A stretch of 64,000 nucleotides of DNA. It comes from Marinobacter nitratireducens (GTDB lineage Bacteria > Pseudomonadota > Gammaproteobacteria > Pseudomonadales > Oleiphilaceae). Shown here piece after piece: positions 1 to 9,819 of the stretch. Position 1 is the first letter of the stretch; the number at the start of each line of letters is the position of its first letter. Made by a program: the position numbers and the translations under genes. Where the stretch lies: NCBI RefSeq assembly GCF_000708045.1, contig NZ_ANIE01000001.1:62001-126000 (forward strand), given 5' to 3'. The notes under the pieces are model-generated. The model did no database searches, was not told the DNA's origin, and saw only the letters and a program-made list of their open reading frames with translations.

Positions 1-2
1 AA

Positions 3-3000
3 ACACTGCAGGCACGGGTCAATCCGATCAACGCCGCGGTCAAATCCCTGCTGCGCGAGCTGGACAGCGAGATTCGTCGACTCAGCGACGAACACGCCGA
101 CATTCTGCAACAACCGGTACCCGAAGCGCTGCTGAAACACCTTCTGTACTACGTTGCCCGTGCCCGCGACCTGGGGACCCCACAGGTCAGCGCGCTACGT
201 GAGAGCTACCACCTGAGCGAGGCCCTGCCCTCCGAAGATGACGTAGACGCCGCTCGCACCCGAGTATCCGGACCGGGGCGCGAAGCGATTCATTCCGTTG
301 TCAGCGCACTGAACGAAGAGCTCGCCAAGCTGAAAGACCAGCTAGACCTTTTTGTCCGCGCCGAACTGCGCCAGAACGACGAACTTCAGGACCTGCTGCC
401 CGGCCTGCGCCAGGTCGCCAACACCCTTGCGGTGCTTGGCCTTGGTATTCCCCGGAAGGTGGTGACCGAACAGATCGAGCTGGTGGAAAAGCTCAGCGCC
501 CAGGCCGACGCGGTCGACGATGGCACGCTGATGGATATTGCCGGCGCCCTGCTCTATGTCGAAGCCAGCCTGGCCGGCCTCGACAGCGAGGGGCAAAGTG
601 AGGAACCGGCCTCCAGCGAAAGTGACGGCACCATCAATCTGGGCTCCCGCGAGCTCGGGGAAGCCAGTGGCGCCTTGCTCAGGGAATCGCGGAACACTCT
701 GGAGCAGGTCAAATCCTCGATCGTCAATTTCATTGCCTCCCAGTGGGATACCCGTGAAATCGAACACGTGCCCGGTCTGCTTCACAGCATCCGGGGCGGC
801 CTGAGCCTGGTCCCGCTGGATCGGGTAGCGGACATGCTGGCCTCCGCCGAACGCTACATTACCGACGTTCTGCTCGCTGGCAAGCAAGTGCCGGACTGGA
901 AGCAGCTGGACGTTCTGGCTGATGCCGTAACCAGCATCGAGTACTACCTGGAACGACTGGCCGAAGGGATTGGCGAAAACGACAGCGTGCTGCGGGTCGC
1001 AGAAGACAGTCTCGCATCCCTCGGATTCCCGGTTGGCGAAGAGCCCACCTGGAACGAGGCCGCCGCCAAGGACGTGCCGGTCGAGGAAGTCCCCGTGGTT
1101 GAAGAGCCTGAACTCACGGCGGCACCGGAAGTCACCGAAGACAACGACGACGATCTTCTGGATGACGAAATCCTGGGCATCTTCGTGGAAGAGGCGGAGG
1201 AAGTCCTCGAAACCGTTCATGAATTCTACCCCCGCCTCCGCCAGGATCACGAGGATCGCGAGGCGCTGACCGAAGTCCGCCGGGCCTTCCATACCCTGAA
1301 AGGCAGTGGGCGCCTGGTTGGTGCCAACAGCATTGGTGAACTTGCCTGGTCCGTTGAGAACCTGTTGAACCGGGTCATCGACCAGACCATCAAGGCCACC
1401 GATGACATGTTCTCGCTGGTGGATGATGTCATTGCCCGTATCCCCGCCCTGATTTCCGAATTCCGAAACGGTCAGGCCGATGGCGCTGTGGATAGCCTGA
1501 TCGAGCGGGCCGAGGCGCTGGCAACCACGCGCCGGGCAGATAGCGAGCCGGCAGAAACGGCCACAGCCGAAGCGCCGACGGAAGACGCTGCCGAAGTCGA
1601 GCCAGCAGCGCCCGAAGCGCCTCCGGTTGTCTCCGCAACGGCTCAGGAAAGCGACGTCGATGATGACCTGATTGACGATGAAATCCTCGAGATTTTTGTC
1701 GAGGAGGCCGGCGAAGTACTCGATACCATCCGGGAATACCTGCCCATGTTGCTGCGTCAGCACGATGACCGCAGCGCGCTGTCAGAAGTTCGTCGGGCGT
1801 TCCATACCCTCAAGGGTAGCGGCCGGATGGTCGGCGCACTGGTCGTTGGTGAGCTGGCGTGGTCTGTTGAGAACATGTTGAACCGTGTCATCGACGGCAG
1901 CATCTTCATGAATGACGATATTGCCGGGCTACTTGAAGAGGTCACCGGGGCACTGCCCGGTCTGGTCGAAGACTTCGAGCAGCGTCACGAGGCGCGCCTG
2001 GACACCTCCGCTCTCGAAGCACGGGCCAACGCGCTTGCCAACGGTGAAATACCCGATGCCAGTTCGATGCCGGCCAGTGAAGCCGACCTCAGCTCCGAAA
2101 ACGCAGCCGCCGCTACCTATGATGAAGAGTCTGGCGTCGATCCGATTCTGCTCGATATCTTCGAGAGTGAGGCCGAGACCCATCTGCAAACCCTCAAGGA
2201 TTATCTGGCGGCCGCCGGCGATAAATCGACTGTTGCCTACACCGACGATCTATCCCGCGCATTGCATACGCTTAAAGGCAGTGCTCACACCGCGGGCATC
2301 GCTCCGATTGCATCCGTCATCACGCCTCTGGAACGCTTTGTCAAAGAATCCAGGGCTCAGAACAAGCGTGCAGACCGGGACGTCCTGCACTTGCTCGAGA
2401 ACGCATGCAGTTTCCTGACGCAGGGTCTGGCCCAGCTCCGCAGCACGCCCCAGGAATCATTGGCTGGCACCGATGAGTATCTGGAGCGGCTCGAACGCAT
2501 TGCCACAGACACACTGCGCGGCCAGAGCGAAGTCAGCACCGACGAGCCAGCACAGCAGGAATCCTCACAGCTGGTCCAGCTGTTCCTCAGTGAAGGCCTG
2601 GACATCGTCCTGGATGCTGATCGCATCCTGGACCAGTGGTCTGAAAACCCCAAAGAAACCGCCTCGCTGAATCAGCTACGGGCTGAGCTTGAACAACTGA
2701 CCATCGGAGCCAGCGACGCGGGTCTGGCGGATATCGCAGCCCTGACCAGCGCCCTGCAGGAAACCTACAGCGTTGTCTCCCTGCGCGACGAGGCCCCGGA
2801 TGCCAATTTCTTCGACACCGTCAGAGCCGCCCATGAGCATCTGATCAACATGATGGATCAGGTGGCAGCCGGTCTCACCACGGACGCTGATGAAGAGCTG
2901 CTGGCGAATCTGGAAGCGCTCAATCAGGTTGATCCGGATTCCGATAGCGAAACCGCCGAACCTGATGCATTCGAACAAGAATTCACCGGTGAGCTGGAAG

Positions 3001-6000
3001 AGATCGACCTCAGTTTCGACATGGAGGAAATCGAAGCCCCGGCCGTTGAAGAAGCCCCCGTGGAACAACCTCCGATTCCGGAAATCTCCGAGTCAGTTGA
3101 GGTGTCAGACGACGAACTCGATCAGGAACTGGCTGAGATTTTCCTGGAGGAAGCCCGCGACCTTATCGACAGCACCGCAGAAGCCTTGCAGAGCTGGAGT
3201 GAAAACACTCAGAACCTCGATATACTGCGACTGCTACAACGGGATCTTCACACACTGAAAGGCGGTGCACGCCTGGCCGATATCCCCGCTGTGGGCGACC
3301 TGTCCCACGAACTGGAGAACCTGTTCGAAGGGCTGACCGAGCAGCGCCTGTCGATCAACGACGAGCTCTCCGACTTGCTGTTCCGCTGCCATGACCGCCT
3401 GGCCGGCATGGTTGATGCACTGGAAGCCTCTGAAACACCGCGCCCGGCGCCCGATGTTATCAGCGAAATCCATGCCTACATGGGTAATGCCAACGGATCG
3501 CGTCCGGTTACCGATGTCAGCGATACCCAACCCGACATTCAGGACGATGAGTTACCTCCCGCTGCCGACCTCCACGAGGACATGGCACCGGAGAGTCCGC
3601 AGGAAGGCACTGCAGAAGAGCCCACCGAAGATACTTCTTCGGTCGCGGATCTGTCCCATCTGGACCCCGAGCTGGTCGGTATCTTCCTGGAAGAAGCCTA
3701 CGACCTGATCAACTCTACCGGGAGTGCCCTGCACACCTGGAGCGAAGATCCTTCCAATCGCGACATCGCGGCAGAGCTTCAGCGCGAGGTTCATACCCTC
3801 AAGGGCGGTGCCCGAATGGCCGGTGTGGACGCGATCGGCGACCTCACTCACGTGCTGGAAGACCTGTTCGAGAAAGTGGCCGAAGGGCAGCTCGAAGCCA
3901 ACGACGACATGAATGACCTGCTCTTTGCCTGTCATGACCGACTGGCCATGATGGTAGAACAGGTAGCGACCCAGAAACCCTGCCCACCGGCGGAGGAGCT
4001 GGTTGCCCGTGTCAAATCGATTCTGCATGGCGAACCCGTGGCTCCAGCCCCGACGCCCACGATTGAGGAACCCCCGGCTCCTGACACCACCGAGGTGGAG
4101 CAGCCCGCCATTGAACTCGAGGACGAGCCAGAAGAAGCCAAGGCAGATGACGTTTCCGCCATCGACGATGATCTCATCGGCATCTTCCTGGATGAAGCCA
4201 CAGAGATCCACGATGCCATTGCAGAGAACCTGGCACAGTGGAAGGAGGAACCGTCCGAGCTGGTAGGCGTGACCCAGCTGCAGCAGGAACTGCATACGCT
4301 CAAAGGCGGCGCCCGCCTTTCCGATGTCGACCCAATTGCAGAGCTGGCCGAAGCCTGGTCTGATGCGCTGGACGTACTGATCAGCGGCGAGAACAACCAG
4401 CAGACCCTGTTCAACCTCAGCGAACAGGCCCAGGCATCCCTCAAACAGATGCTGACCAGCCTGGAAGACGGTAACCAACCGGAAGCGGCCACCGACCTTA
4501 TCGAGGCGTTCGGCAAGGCTAACGAAAGTGCCGATGCCAGCGGTTCCGCGACGAACGAGCAGCCGGTGGAGGAAGCCGAGCAGGAGCCGGTCGATCCGGA
4601 AGTACTCGAGATTTTCCTTGAGGAAGCCGGGGAAATCATGGACCAGCTTGAGCAACTGCTCGAGGACTGGCGCAAGGAACCGACAAACCATAGCTTCAAT
4701 CAGGAAGCCCAGCGTGCCCTGCATACTCTCAAGGGCGGGGCTCGCCTGGCACAGCTGGTCGCCCTCGGTGACAAAGCCCACGCCTTCGAAACCCGGCTGA
4801 TCGATCTGGGCGGAAACGCGCCAGACGACAGCCAATGGCAGAGCATCACCGAAGACCACGACGCGATCATCGCCATGGTCGCGAACATCCGCCAGGGCGC
4901 GGATGCAGAGACCGCCGTCGCGGAACCCGCCATAGAGGCGAAATCTGAACCCAAGCCAGCAGCGGAGGAGCCTTCAGCGCTCCATCAGCCCTCAGCGGTC
5001 CAGCCGCCCGTACAGGCACCGGGCAGTGAACAGCCTAAGGCCTCCGAGCCCGAGGTGTCCGCCAAGCCGAAACCGCCGGCGAAGCCCCGCAAGGCAGCGG
5101 AGCCGCAGCGTGCTCCCCAGGAAACCATCCGGGTCTCGGCGCCATTGCTGGACGATCTCGTCAACCTCGCCGGTGAGACCAGTATCACCCGTGGTCGTCT
5201 GGAGCAACAGACCAGTGACTTTGGCCATACGCTCGAGGAAATGGCCGCCACCATCGAACGTCTGCGCGAGCAGCTGCGGCGGATGGAAATCGAGACCGAG
5301 GCGCAGATTCTGTTCAGCGCTGAAAAAGAACATGGCCCCGATTACACCGAAGATTTCGACCCTCTGGAGATGGACCGTTACTCGTCCATCCAGCAGTTGT
5401 CGCGCGCACTGACAGAGTCCTCCTCAGACCTTGCCGACCTCAGGGAAACCCTCTCTGACCGGGTACGGGATACCGAGACTCTGTTGGTCCAGCAATCCCG
5501 TATCAACACGGAACTCCAGGAAGGTCTGATGAAGACCCGGATGATTCCGTTTGCGTCCATGGTGCCGCGTCTACGCCGCATCGTGCGCCAGATCAGCGGC
5601 GAACTGGGCAAGAAGGTGGAGTTTGATGTCCGTAACGCCGAAGGCGAAATGGACCGCAATATCCTTGAGCGGATGATTGCCCCGCTTGAACACATGCTGC
5701 GTAACGCGCTCGACCACGGCATTGAATCGCCGGCAGACCGCACGAAGGCTGGAAAGCCGGAGACCGGCGAAGTCGTACTCTCCCTGACCCGTGAAGGTGG
5801 CGACGTTGTTCTTCGGATGATGGACGATGGTAAGGGTATTCCGTCAAACATCATTCGTGACAAGGCCATTCGTCAGGGCATGATGAAAGAAGATGAAGAC
5901 CTGACCGAGCGGGAAATCCTCCAGTTCATTCTGCAGCCCGGGTTCTCGACCGCACAACAGGTCACCCAGATCTCCGGTCGCGGGGTCGGCATGGACGTTG

Positions 6001-6950
6001 TCGCCAGCGAGATCAAACAGCTTGGTGGCAGCCTGGACATCGATTCAGCTCTGGGACGTGGAACCACCTTCACGGTCCGCTTGCCATTCACCGTCTCGGT
6101 GAACCGCGCGCTGATGGTATCGACCGGTGAAGACTTCTACGCCATCCCTCTAAACACCATCGAGGGTATCGTTCGGGTCAGTACCTTTGAACTTGAAGAG
6201 TACTACAAGCCGGACGCTCCCATGTACGAGTACGCCGGCCAGCAGTATCGCCTGCAGTACCTGGGCAGCCTGCTGAACAGTGACCATCAGCCCAAGCTTC
6301 AGGGCCAGGCCTTGCCGCTGCCCGTGATTCTGGTGCGCGGCGCGGAGCAACCCATGGCCCTGCAGGTGGACAACCTCATGGGTAGCCGTGAAATCGTCGT
6401 AAAATCTCTCGGCCCCCAGTTCAGCTCGGTCCGCGGCGTCTCCGGCGCCACCATCCTGGGTGACGGTAACGTGGTTGTGATTCTCGACTTGCCGGCCATG
6501 ATCCGCTCCGACATCCTGTCCGAGCGCCAACGCGTGGCGAACCTTGAGAAGGCCCGCGAGGCGGCCCGCTACGAAGATCAGATTACGACGGTCATGGTGG
6601 TGGACGACTCGGTAACCGTTCGCAAGGTGACCTCCCGCCTGCTGGAACGGAATGGCATGGAAGTCATCACCGCCAAAGACGGCCTGGATGCCGTGGCCCA
6701 GCTGCAGGACCACAGGCCGGACATCATCCTGCTGGATATCGAAATGCCGCGGATGGATGGTTTCGAGGTCGCAAGCTTCGTTCGCCACGACGAAAGCCTG
6801 CAGGACACGCCGATCTGTATGATCACCTCACGGACCGGCGAGAAACACCGGGAACGCGCCATGGCCATCGGCGTCAACGAGTATCTCGGCAAGCCGTTCC
6901 AGGAAACCGAGCTGCTTGAGACGATCGAACGGCTGACAAGGAACACCTAA
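3..6950 (+). CDS. chpA: ChpA-type hybrid histidine kinase with eight Hpt-like modules (5' end outside window)
   Basis: Core sensor kinase of the Pil-Chp chemosensory system that controls type IV pili and surface responses. The frame is open from the window edge, so the N-terminus is missing; 2315 residues are visible. In fragment numbering, a FimL-like N-terminal region is followed by Hpt modules with phosphorylatable His in LHTLKG/FHTLKG motifs at residues 430, 601, 755, 1083, 1264, 1431 and 1574. An extra module near residue 897 has Glu at the His position. A dimerisation helix pair, a HATPase (N-box NALDHG near 1905, DDGKGIP), a CheW-like domain and a C-terminal receiver with phospho-Asp 2245 (LLDIEMP) follow. 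Acidic Ala/Glu/Pro linkers join the modules. The eight-module layout parallels Pseudomonas ChpA (six Hpt plus Spt and Tpt, from memory). The stop overlaps the chpB start by one base. Confidence 0.93.
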   Translation, partial: TLQARVNPINAAVKSLLRELDSEIRRLSDEHADILQQPVPEALLKHLLYYVARARDLGTPQVSALRESYHLSEALPSEDDVDAARTRVSGPGREAIHSVVSALNEELAKLKDQLDLFVRAELRQNDELQDLLPGLRQVANTLAVLGLGIPRKVVTEQIELVEKLSAQADAVDDGTLMDIAGALLYVEASLAGLDSEGQSEEPASSESDGTINLGSRELGEASGALLRESRNTLEQVKSSIVNFIASQWDTREIEHVPGLLHSIRGGLSLVPLDRVADMLASAERYITDVLLAGKQVPDWKQLDVLADAVTSIEYYLERLAEGIGENDSVLRVAEDSLASLGFPVGEEPTWNEAAAKDVPVEEVPVVEEPELTAAPEVTEDNDDDLLDDEILGIFVEEAEEVLETVHEFYPRLRQDHEDREALTEVRRAFHTLKGSGRLVGANSIGELAWSVENLLNRVIDQTIKATDDMFSLVDDVIARIPALISEFRNGQADGAVDSLIERAEALATTRRADSEPAETATAEAPTEDAAEVEPAAPEAPPVVSATAQESDVDDDLIDDEILEIFVEEAGEVLDTIREYLPMLLRQHDDRSALSEVRRAFHTLKGSGRMVGALVVGELAWSVENMLNRVIDGSIFMNDDIAGLLEEVTGALPGLVEDFEQRHEARLDTSALEARANALANGEIPDASSMPASEADLSSENAAAATYDEESGVDPILLDIFESEAETHLQTLKDYLAAAGDKSTVAYTDDLSRALHTLKGSAHTAGIAPIASVITPLERFVKESRAQNKRADRDVLHLLENACSFLTQGLAQLRSTPQESLAGTDEYLERLERIATDTLRGQSEVSTDEPAQQESSQLVQLFLSEGLDIVLDADRILDQWSENPKETASLNQLRAELEQLTIGASDAGLADIAALTSALQETYSVVSLRDEAPDANFFDTVRAAHEHLINMMDQVAAGLTTDADEELLANLEALNQVDPDSDSETAEPDAFEQEFTGELEEIDLSFDMEEIEAPAVEEAPVEQPPIPEISESVEVSDDELDQELAEIFLEEARDLIDSTAEALQSWSENTQNLDILRLLQRDLHTLKGGARLADIPAVGDLSHELENLFEGLTEQRLSINDELSDLLFRCHDRLAGMVDALEASETPRPAPDVISEIHAYMGNANGSRPVTDVSDTQPDIQDDELPPAADLHEDMAPESPQEGTAEEPTEDTSSVADLSHLDPELVGIFLEEAYDLINSTGSALHTWSEDPSNRDIAAELQREVHTLKGGARMAGVDAIGDLTHVLEDLFEKVAEGQLEANDDMNDLLFACHDRLAMMVEQVATQKPCPPAEELVARVKSILHGEPVAPAPTPTIEEPPAPDTTEVEQPAIELEDEPEEAKADDVSAIDDDLIGIFLDEATEIHDAIAENLAQWKEEPSELVGVTQLQQELHTLKGGARLSDVDPIAELAEAWSDALDVLISGENNQQTLFNLSEQAQASLKQMLTSLEDGNQPEAATDLIEAFGKANESADASGSATNEQPVEEAEQEPVDPEVLEIFLEEAGEIMDQLEQLLEDWRKEPTNHSFNQEAQRALHTLKGGARLAQLVALGDKAHAFETRLIDLGGNAPDDSQWQSITEDHDAIIAMVANIRQGADAETAVAEPAIEAKSEPKPAAEEPSALHQPSAVQPPVQAPGSEQPKASEPEVSAKPKPPAKPRKAAEPQRAPQETIRVSAPLLDDLVNLAGETSITRGRLEQQTSDFGHTLEEMAATIERLREQLRRMEIETEAQILFSAEKEHGPDYTEDFDPLEMDRYSSIQQLSRALTESSSDLADLRETLSDRVRDTETLLVQQSRINTELQEGLMKTRMIPFASMVPRLRRIVRQISGELGKKVEFDVRNAEGEMDRNILERMIAPLEHMLRNALDHGIESPADRTKAGKPETGEVVLSLTREGGDVVLRMMDDGKGIPSNIIRDKAIRQGMMKEDEDLTEREILQFILQPGFSTAQQVTQISGRGVGMDVVASEIKQLGGSLDIDSALGRGTTFTVRLPFTVSVNRALMVSTGEDFYAIPLNTIEGIVRVSTFELEEYYKPDAPMYEYAGQQYRLQYLGSLLNSDHQPKLQGQALPLPVILVRGAEQPMALQVDNLMGSREIVVKSLGPQFSSVRGVSGATILGDGNVVVILDLPAMIRSDILSERQRVANLEKAREAARYEDQITTVMVVDDSVTVRKVTSRLLERNGMEVITAKDGLDAVAQLQDHRPDIILLDIEMPRMDGFEVASFVRHDESLQDTPICMITSRTGEKHRERAMAIGVNEYLGKPFQETELLETIERLTRNT

Positions 6951-8002
6951 TGGTCGGCCAGTTTGGCCGACCGAGGGTCGGAATTGTTTCGGATGTTGTC
7001 CTGCAGCGCCACCGGCTGCAGGAGGCAACCTCAAAGTTTGGACTGGATGTCTGCTTTTCTGGGGACCCGGAGCGCCTGCTCGGCTATCCGGAATTTCCCG
7101 ACGCAGCACTCTGGCTGGTAACCTTGGAAGATGAAGCCGACCATCCGGCGCTGCTGGACCACCTGTTCGACCATACCGAAGCCTCCGTCCTGTTCGGCCT
7201 GGACCAGGCTCCGAAACCCGGCACCAAGGATTATGTCCGCTGGGAGCGCAGGCTGCTCGACAAGCTGGAGCAGGAACTGGGACACCTGGAAGAGCTGGAT
7301 TCCGAGGCCAGCCTGGAAGCGCTGGAAACCCGGCAACAGGGTGGCTCAGAGGCCCCCGAACTTCCCCAATGGATTACCCCGGCGCGCCCGGACACCGTGG
7401 CTGAAAACATCTGGATACTCGGAGCCTCTCTTGGTGGCCCTGCAGCGGTCAAAGCGTTTCTTGATCATCTGCCCCCAAACCTCCCGGTCGGTTTCGTGTA
7501 CGCACAGCACATCGATGACAATTTCACCGATGTGCTGGCCAGGGTTCTGGGCCGACATGCCCACTACTCGTTGAAACAGGCCGAAGAAGGCTACCAGATC
7601 AGAAATGGCGATGTGGTGCTGATGCCCGTGGACCACGAGTGGCAATTTGACAGCAGCGGCAAACTGACAGAAAAGGACTCGCCCTGGCCGGGCCCCTACG
7701 GGCCATCCATCGATCAGGTCCTGCTCAACGTTGCCGATCACTACGGCCAACACTGTCATGCTATTCTGTTCTCCGGCATGGGCAACGACGGCGCCCTGGC
7801 AGCCCCCATGCTGAAAGCCTACGGCAGCCGAATCTGGGTTCAGGAAAGCAACAGCTGCGGCAACAGCTCGATGCCCGATTCCGTCGCCGCGACCGGGTGC
7901 GCCGGTTTCGTCGGCACCCCGGAAGAGCTGGCCAGAGAACTGATAAAAACCATTGAAGAATCCTGCCTGCTCAAGGGCCGGCAAAAACGGGACTCCGCCT
8001 GA
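6950..8002 (+). CDS. chpB: ChpB, CheB-type protein-glutamate methylesterase
   Basis: Predicted methylesterase that removes methyl groups from the pilus chemoreceptor (PilJ type) and so resets Chp adaptation. The C-terminal half is a CheB catalytic domain: Ser160 in GASLGG, His187 in AQHID and Asp280 in GMGNDG form the expected triad. The first 140 residues take the place of the CheB receiver domain but show no clear phospho-acceptor signature, as in Pseudomonas ChpB. Length is 350 residues. The ATG lies inside the chpA stop (TAATG), which indicates translational coupling. chpC follows after 11 bases. Confidence 0.9.
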   Translation: MVGQFGRPRVGIVSDVVLQRHRLQEATSKFGLDVCFSGDPERLLGYPEFPDAALWLVTLEDEADHPALLDHLFDHTEASVLFGLDQAPKPGTKDYVRWERRLLDKLEQELGHLEELDSEASLEALETRQQGGSEAPELPQWITPARPDTVAENIWILGASLGGPAAVKAFLDHLPPNLPVGFVYAQHIDDNFTDVLARVLGRHAHYSLKQAEEGYQIRNGDVVLMPVDHEWQFDSSGKLTEKDSPWPGPYGPSIDQVLLNVADHYGQHCHAILFSGMGNDGALAAPMLKAYGSRIWVQESNSCGNSSMPDSVAATGCAGFVGTPEELARELIKTIEESCLLKGRQKRDSA

Positions 8003-8013
8003 GGAAACACGCG

Positions 8014-8475
8014 ATGAACGACAACAGCCAATCCCTCTCCTGCGTTCTGATCCCCATGAATGGGCGGCAATTACTCCTGCCAAACGTGTCTGTGGCGGAA
8101 GTTGTGGACTATGCCAGCAGCGATGCCGAAGCCAATACGCCTGACTGGCTGGTGGGCTACCTTGACTGGCGGGGACTCCAGTTGCCAGTCATATCCTACG
8201 ATGCTGCCAATGGCGACATCCTCACGGTTCCGGGTGACAACCGTGGCCGAATCGTGGTTCTTAACACCATCGGAGACAACCATCAGGAAACCCCATTCAT
8301 GGCGCTCGTCACTCAGGGCATACCCAGCCAGGCTCGCCTCACCAAAGAGCAGATCCGGGAACTGGACGGCGAGAACGGCCCCGCCGATCTGATGCACGTC
8401 GAGGTGGATGGCGAGAGCGCCTGGATCCCCAATCTGGAATACCTGGAAACGCTCGCCCAGCAAACCCGGCACTGA
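8014..8475 (+). CDS. chpC: ChpC, CheW-like adaptor protein
   Basis: A 153-residue single-domain CheW-like protein that would couple receptors to ChpA. The N-terminus has the CheW pattern of a short strand (CVLIPMNGRQLLLP) followed by the VAEVVDY segment and a WRGLQLPVISYD strand. The start is supported by GAGGAA about 8 bases upstream. It is the last gene of the chp operon here; a putative zur gene with its own promoter follows. No chpD or chpE homologue follows, unlike in Pseudomonas aeruginosa. Confidence 0.85.
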   Translation: MNDNSQSLSCVLIPMNGRQLLLPNVSVAEVVDYASSDAEANTPDWLVGYLDWRGLQLPVISYDAANGDILTVPGDNRGRIVVLNTIGDNHQETPFMALVTQGIPSQARLTKEQIRELDGENGPADLMHVEVDGESAWIPNLEYLETLAQQTRH

Positions 8476-8479
8476 TTCC

Positions 8480-8536
8480 GGCGCCAGCTCTGGCGCCAGC
8501 TCCTGCAAATGTTATAATGTTGCAAAACTTGCAGGA
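8480..8536 (+). promoter_or_regulatory. zur-znuCB promoter with Zur-box-like site inside an inverted repeat
   Basis: A perfect TATAAT lies at 8513-8518 within AAATGTTATAATGTTGC (from 8507), which resembles the gammaproteobacterial Zur box. An 8-bp perfect inverted repeat, TCCTGCAA (8501-8508) and TTGCAGGA (8529-8536), flanks it. Just upstream is a tandem duplication of the 11-mer GGCGCCAGCTC (copies starting at 8480 and 8492). The site lies 26 bases ahead of the zur ATG, which suggests autorepression by zinc-loaded Zur. Binding is inferred from resemblance only. Confidence 0.6.
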
Positions 8537-8543
8537 GCCCGAT

Positions 8544-9035
8544 ATGCCCGCCAGCGCTCTCCCGTATCGCCCCCACAATCACGACGCCTGTGTCAGCCGG
8601 GCCCTTGCTGATGCCAGAGAAATCTGCCAACAGCAACACGCACGTCTGACCCCAACCCGTGAACGTGTGCTCGAACTGATCTGGCAATCCCATAAACCGC
8701 TGGGGGCCTACGATGTCCTGGCCCACCTCACCGAGGATGGCCACAACGCTGCCCCGCCCACCGTCTATCGCGCACTTGATTTCCTGCAGCAACACGGTCT
8801 GGTCCACCGAATTGCATCACTGAATGCCTTCATCGGCTGCACCCACGCTGGTGAACAGCACACCGGCATGTTCCTGATCTGTCGCAAATGCCAGAACGTG
8901 CTAGAACTGACGGCACCGGCAGTATCCGGGGCCGTCGAGGATGCCGCCAGCACCGAAGGCTTCGACGTCGATGAGGTCACCCTGGAAATTGCCGGCCTCT
9001 GCCCGCAATGCCAGGCGGAGCCTGGCAATGACTGA
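8544..9035 (+). CDS. zur: Zur, zinc-responsive Fur-family repressor
   Basis: Fur-superfamily regulator that represses zinc uptake when zinc is replete. It has an N-terminal winged helix (LTPTRERVLELI, TVYRALDFLQ) and a C-terminal dimerisation domain with the structural-zinc pairs CRKCQ and CPQC. The neighbouring znuC and znuB argue for Zur rather than Fur. I chose ATG 8544 (163 residues) because AGGAG sits 7 bases upstream and an earlier in-frame ATG at 8517 lies inside the predicted operator. Its 3' end overlaps znuC by 8 bases. Confidence 0.9.
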   Translation: MPASALPYRPHNHDACVSRALADAREICQQQHARLTPTRERVLELIWQSHKPLGAYDVLAHLTEDGHNAAPPTVYRALDFLQQHGLVHRIASLNAFIGCTHAGEQHTGMFLICRKCQNVLELTAPAVSGAVEDAASTEGFDVDEVTLEIAGLCPQCQAEPGND

Positions 9036-9819
9036 GCCGCTGGTAACCCTTGAGAACCTGACCGTCGCCTTTGATGACCGGCCAGCGGTGGATCATGTGA
9101 ACCTGAACGTCCACCGGGGCGATATCATCACCATCATCGGCCCCAACGGAGCCGGCAAAACCACCCTGATCAAGGCGATTCTCGGCATCCAGAAGGCGAC
9201 CGCCGGCAAGGTACATCTGGATAGGCAAATGGTGATCGGCTACGTCCCCCAACATCTTGTTCTGGAGTCCACCCTGCCCCTCAATGTGGAGCGTTTCATG
9301 GCTCTGAGCGGCCGGTCCAGCGAGGAGTGCAAAGCCGCACTGGCACGAACCGGTGTCCAGCACCTGCTGAAAGCGTCGGTACATCATCTCTCCGGAGGTG
9401 AACGGCAGCGCCTTTTGTTGGCTCGAGCACTGGCCCGTAAACCGGATTTGCTGGTACTCGATGAGCCCGCCCAGGGTGTCGACATTAATGGCCAGGCTTC
9501 GCTGTACGAGTTAATCCGGCAGCTCAGAGACGAGCTTAACTGCGGCGTGCTCATGATCTCCCACGATCTCCATCTGGTCATGGCCGCGACCGACAAGGTC
9601 ATTTGCCTGAATCAGCATGTCTGCTGCAGCGGCTATCCCGCCGATATTTCCCACGACCCGGCGTTTATTGAAACCTTCGGACATCAGGTCGCCGAATCTG
9701 TTGCGGTCTATCACCACCATCACAACCATCGGCACGACCTTCACGGAGATGTGGTCCGCAGCCAACAGCCTCGACCAACCGAGGGTCATGAGGAGTGCTC
9801 CGGCCATGCCCATCATTGA
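9028..9819 (+). CDS. znuC: ZnuC, zinc ABC transporter ATP-binding protein
   Basis: ATPase of the high-affinity zinc importer. Walker A is GPNGAGKTT, the signature is LSGGERQR, Walker B is LLVLDEP and the switch His lies in MISHD. The C-terminal tail is His-rich (YHHHHNHRHD), a common feature of zinc transport proteins. I start at ATG 9028 (MTEPLVTLEN, 263 residues) because this is where family homology begins; an open frame continues upstream inside zur. It overlaps zur by 8 bases and znuB by 14, so the three genes are translationally coupled. Confidence 0.92.
   Translation: MTEPLVTLENLTVAFDDRPAVDHVNLNVHRGDIITIIGPNGAGKTTLIKAILGIQKATAGKVHLDRQMVIGYVPQHLVLESTLPLNVERFMALSGRSSEECKAALARTGVQHLLKASVHHLSGGERQRLLLARALARKPDLLVLDEPAQGVDINGQASLYELIRQLRDELNCGVLMISHDLHLVMAATDKVICLNQHVCCSGYPADISHDPAFIETFGHQVAESVAVYHHHHNHRHDLHGDVVRSQQPRPTEGHEECSGHAHH

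Noticed and set aside
342..1763. Long minus-strand open frame of 473 codons antisense to chpA
   Set aside because: It is a by-product of GC-rich third positions in chpA; the product has no domain and low-complexity composition. The same applies to 3552-4859 (435 codons) and other antisense frames.
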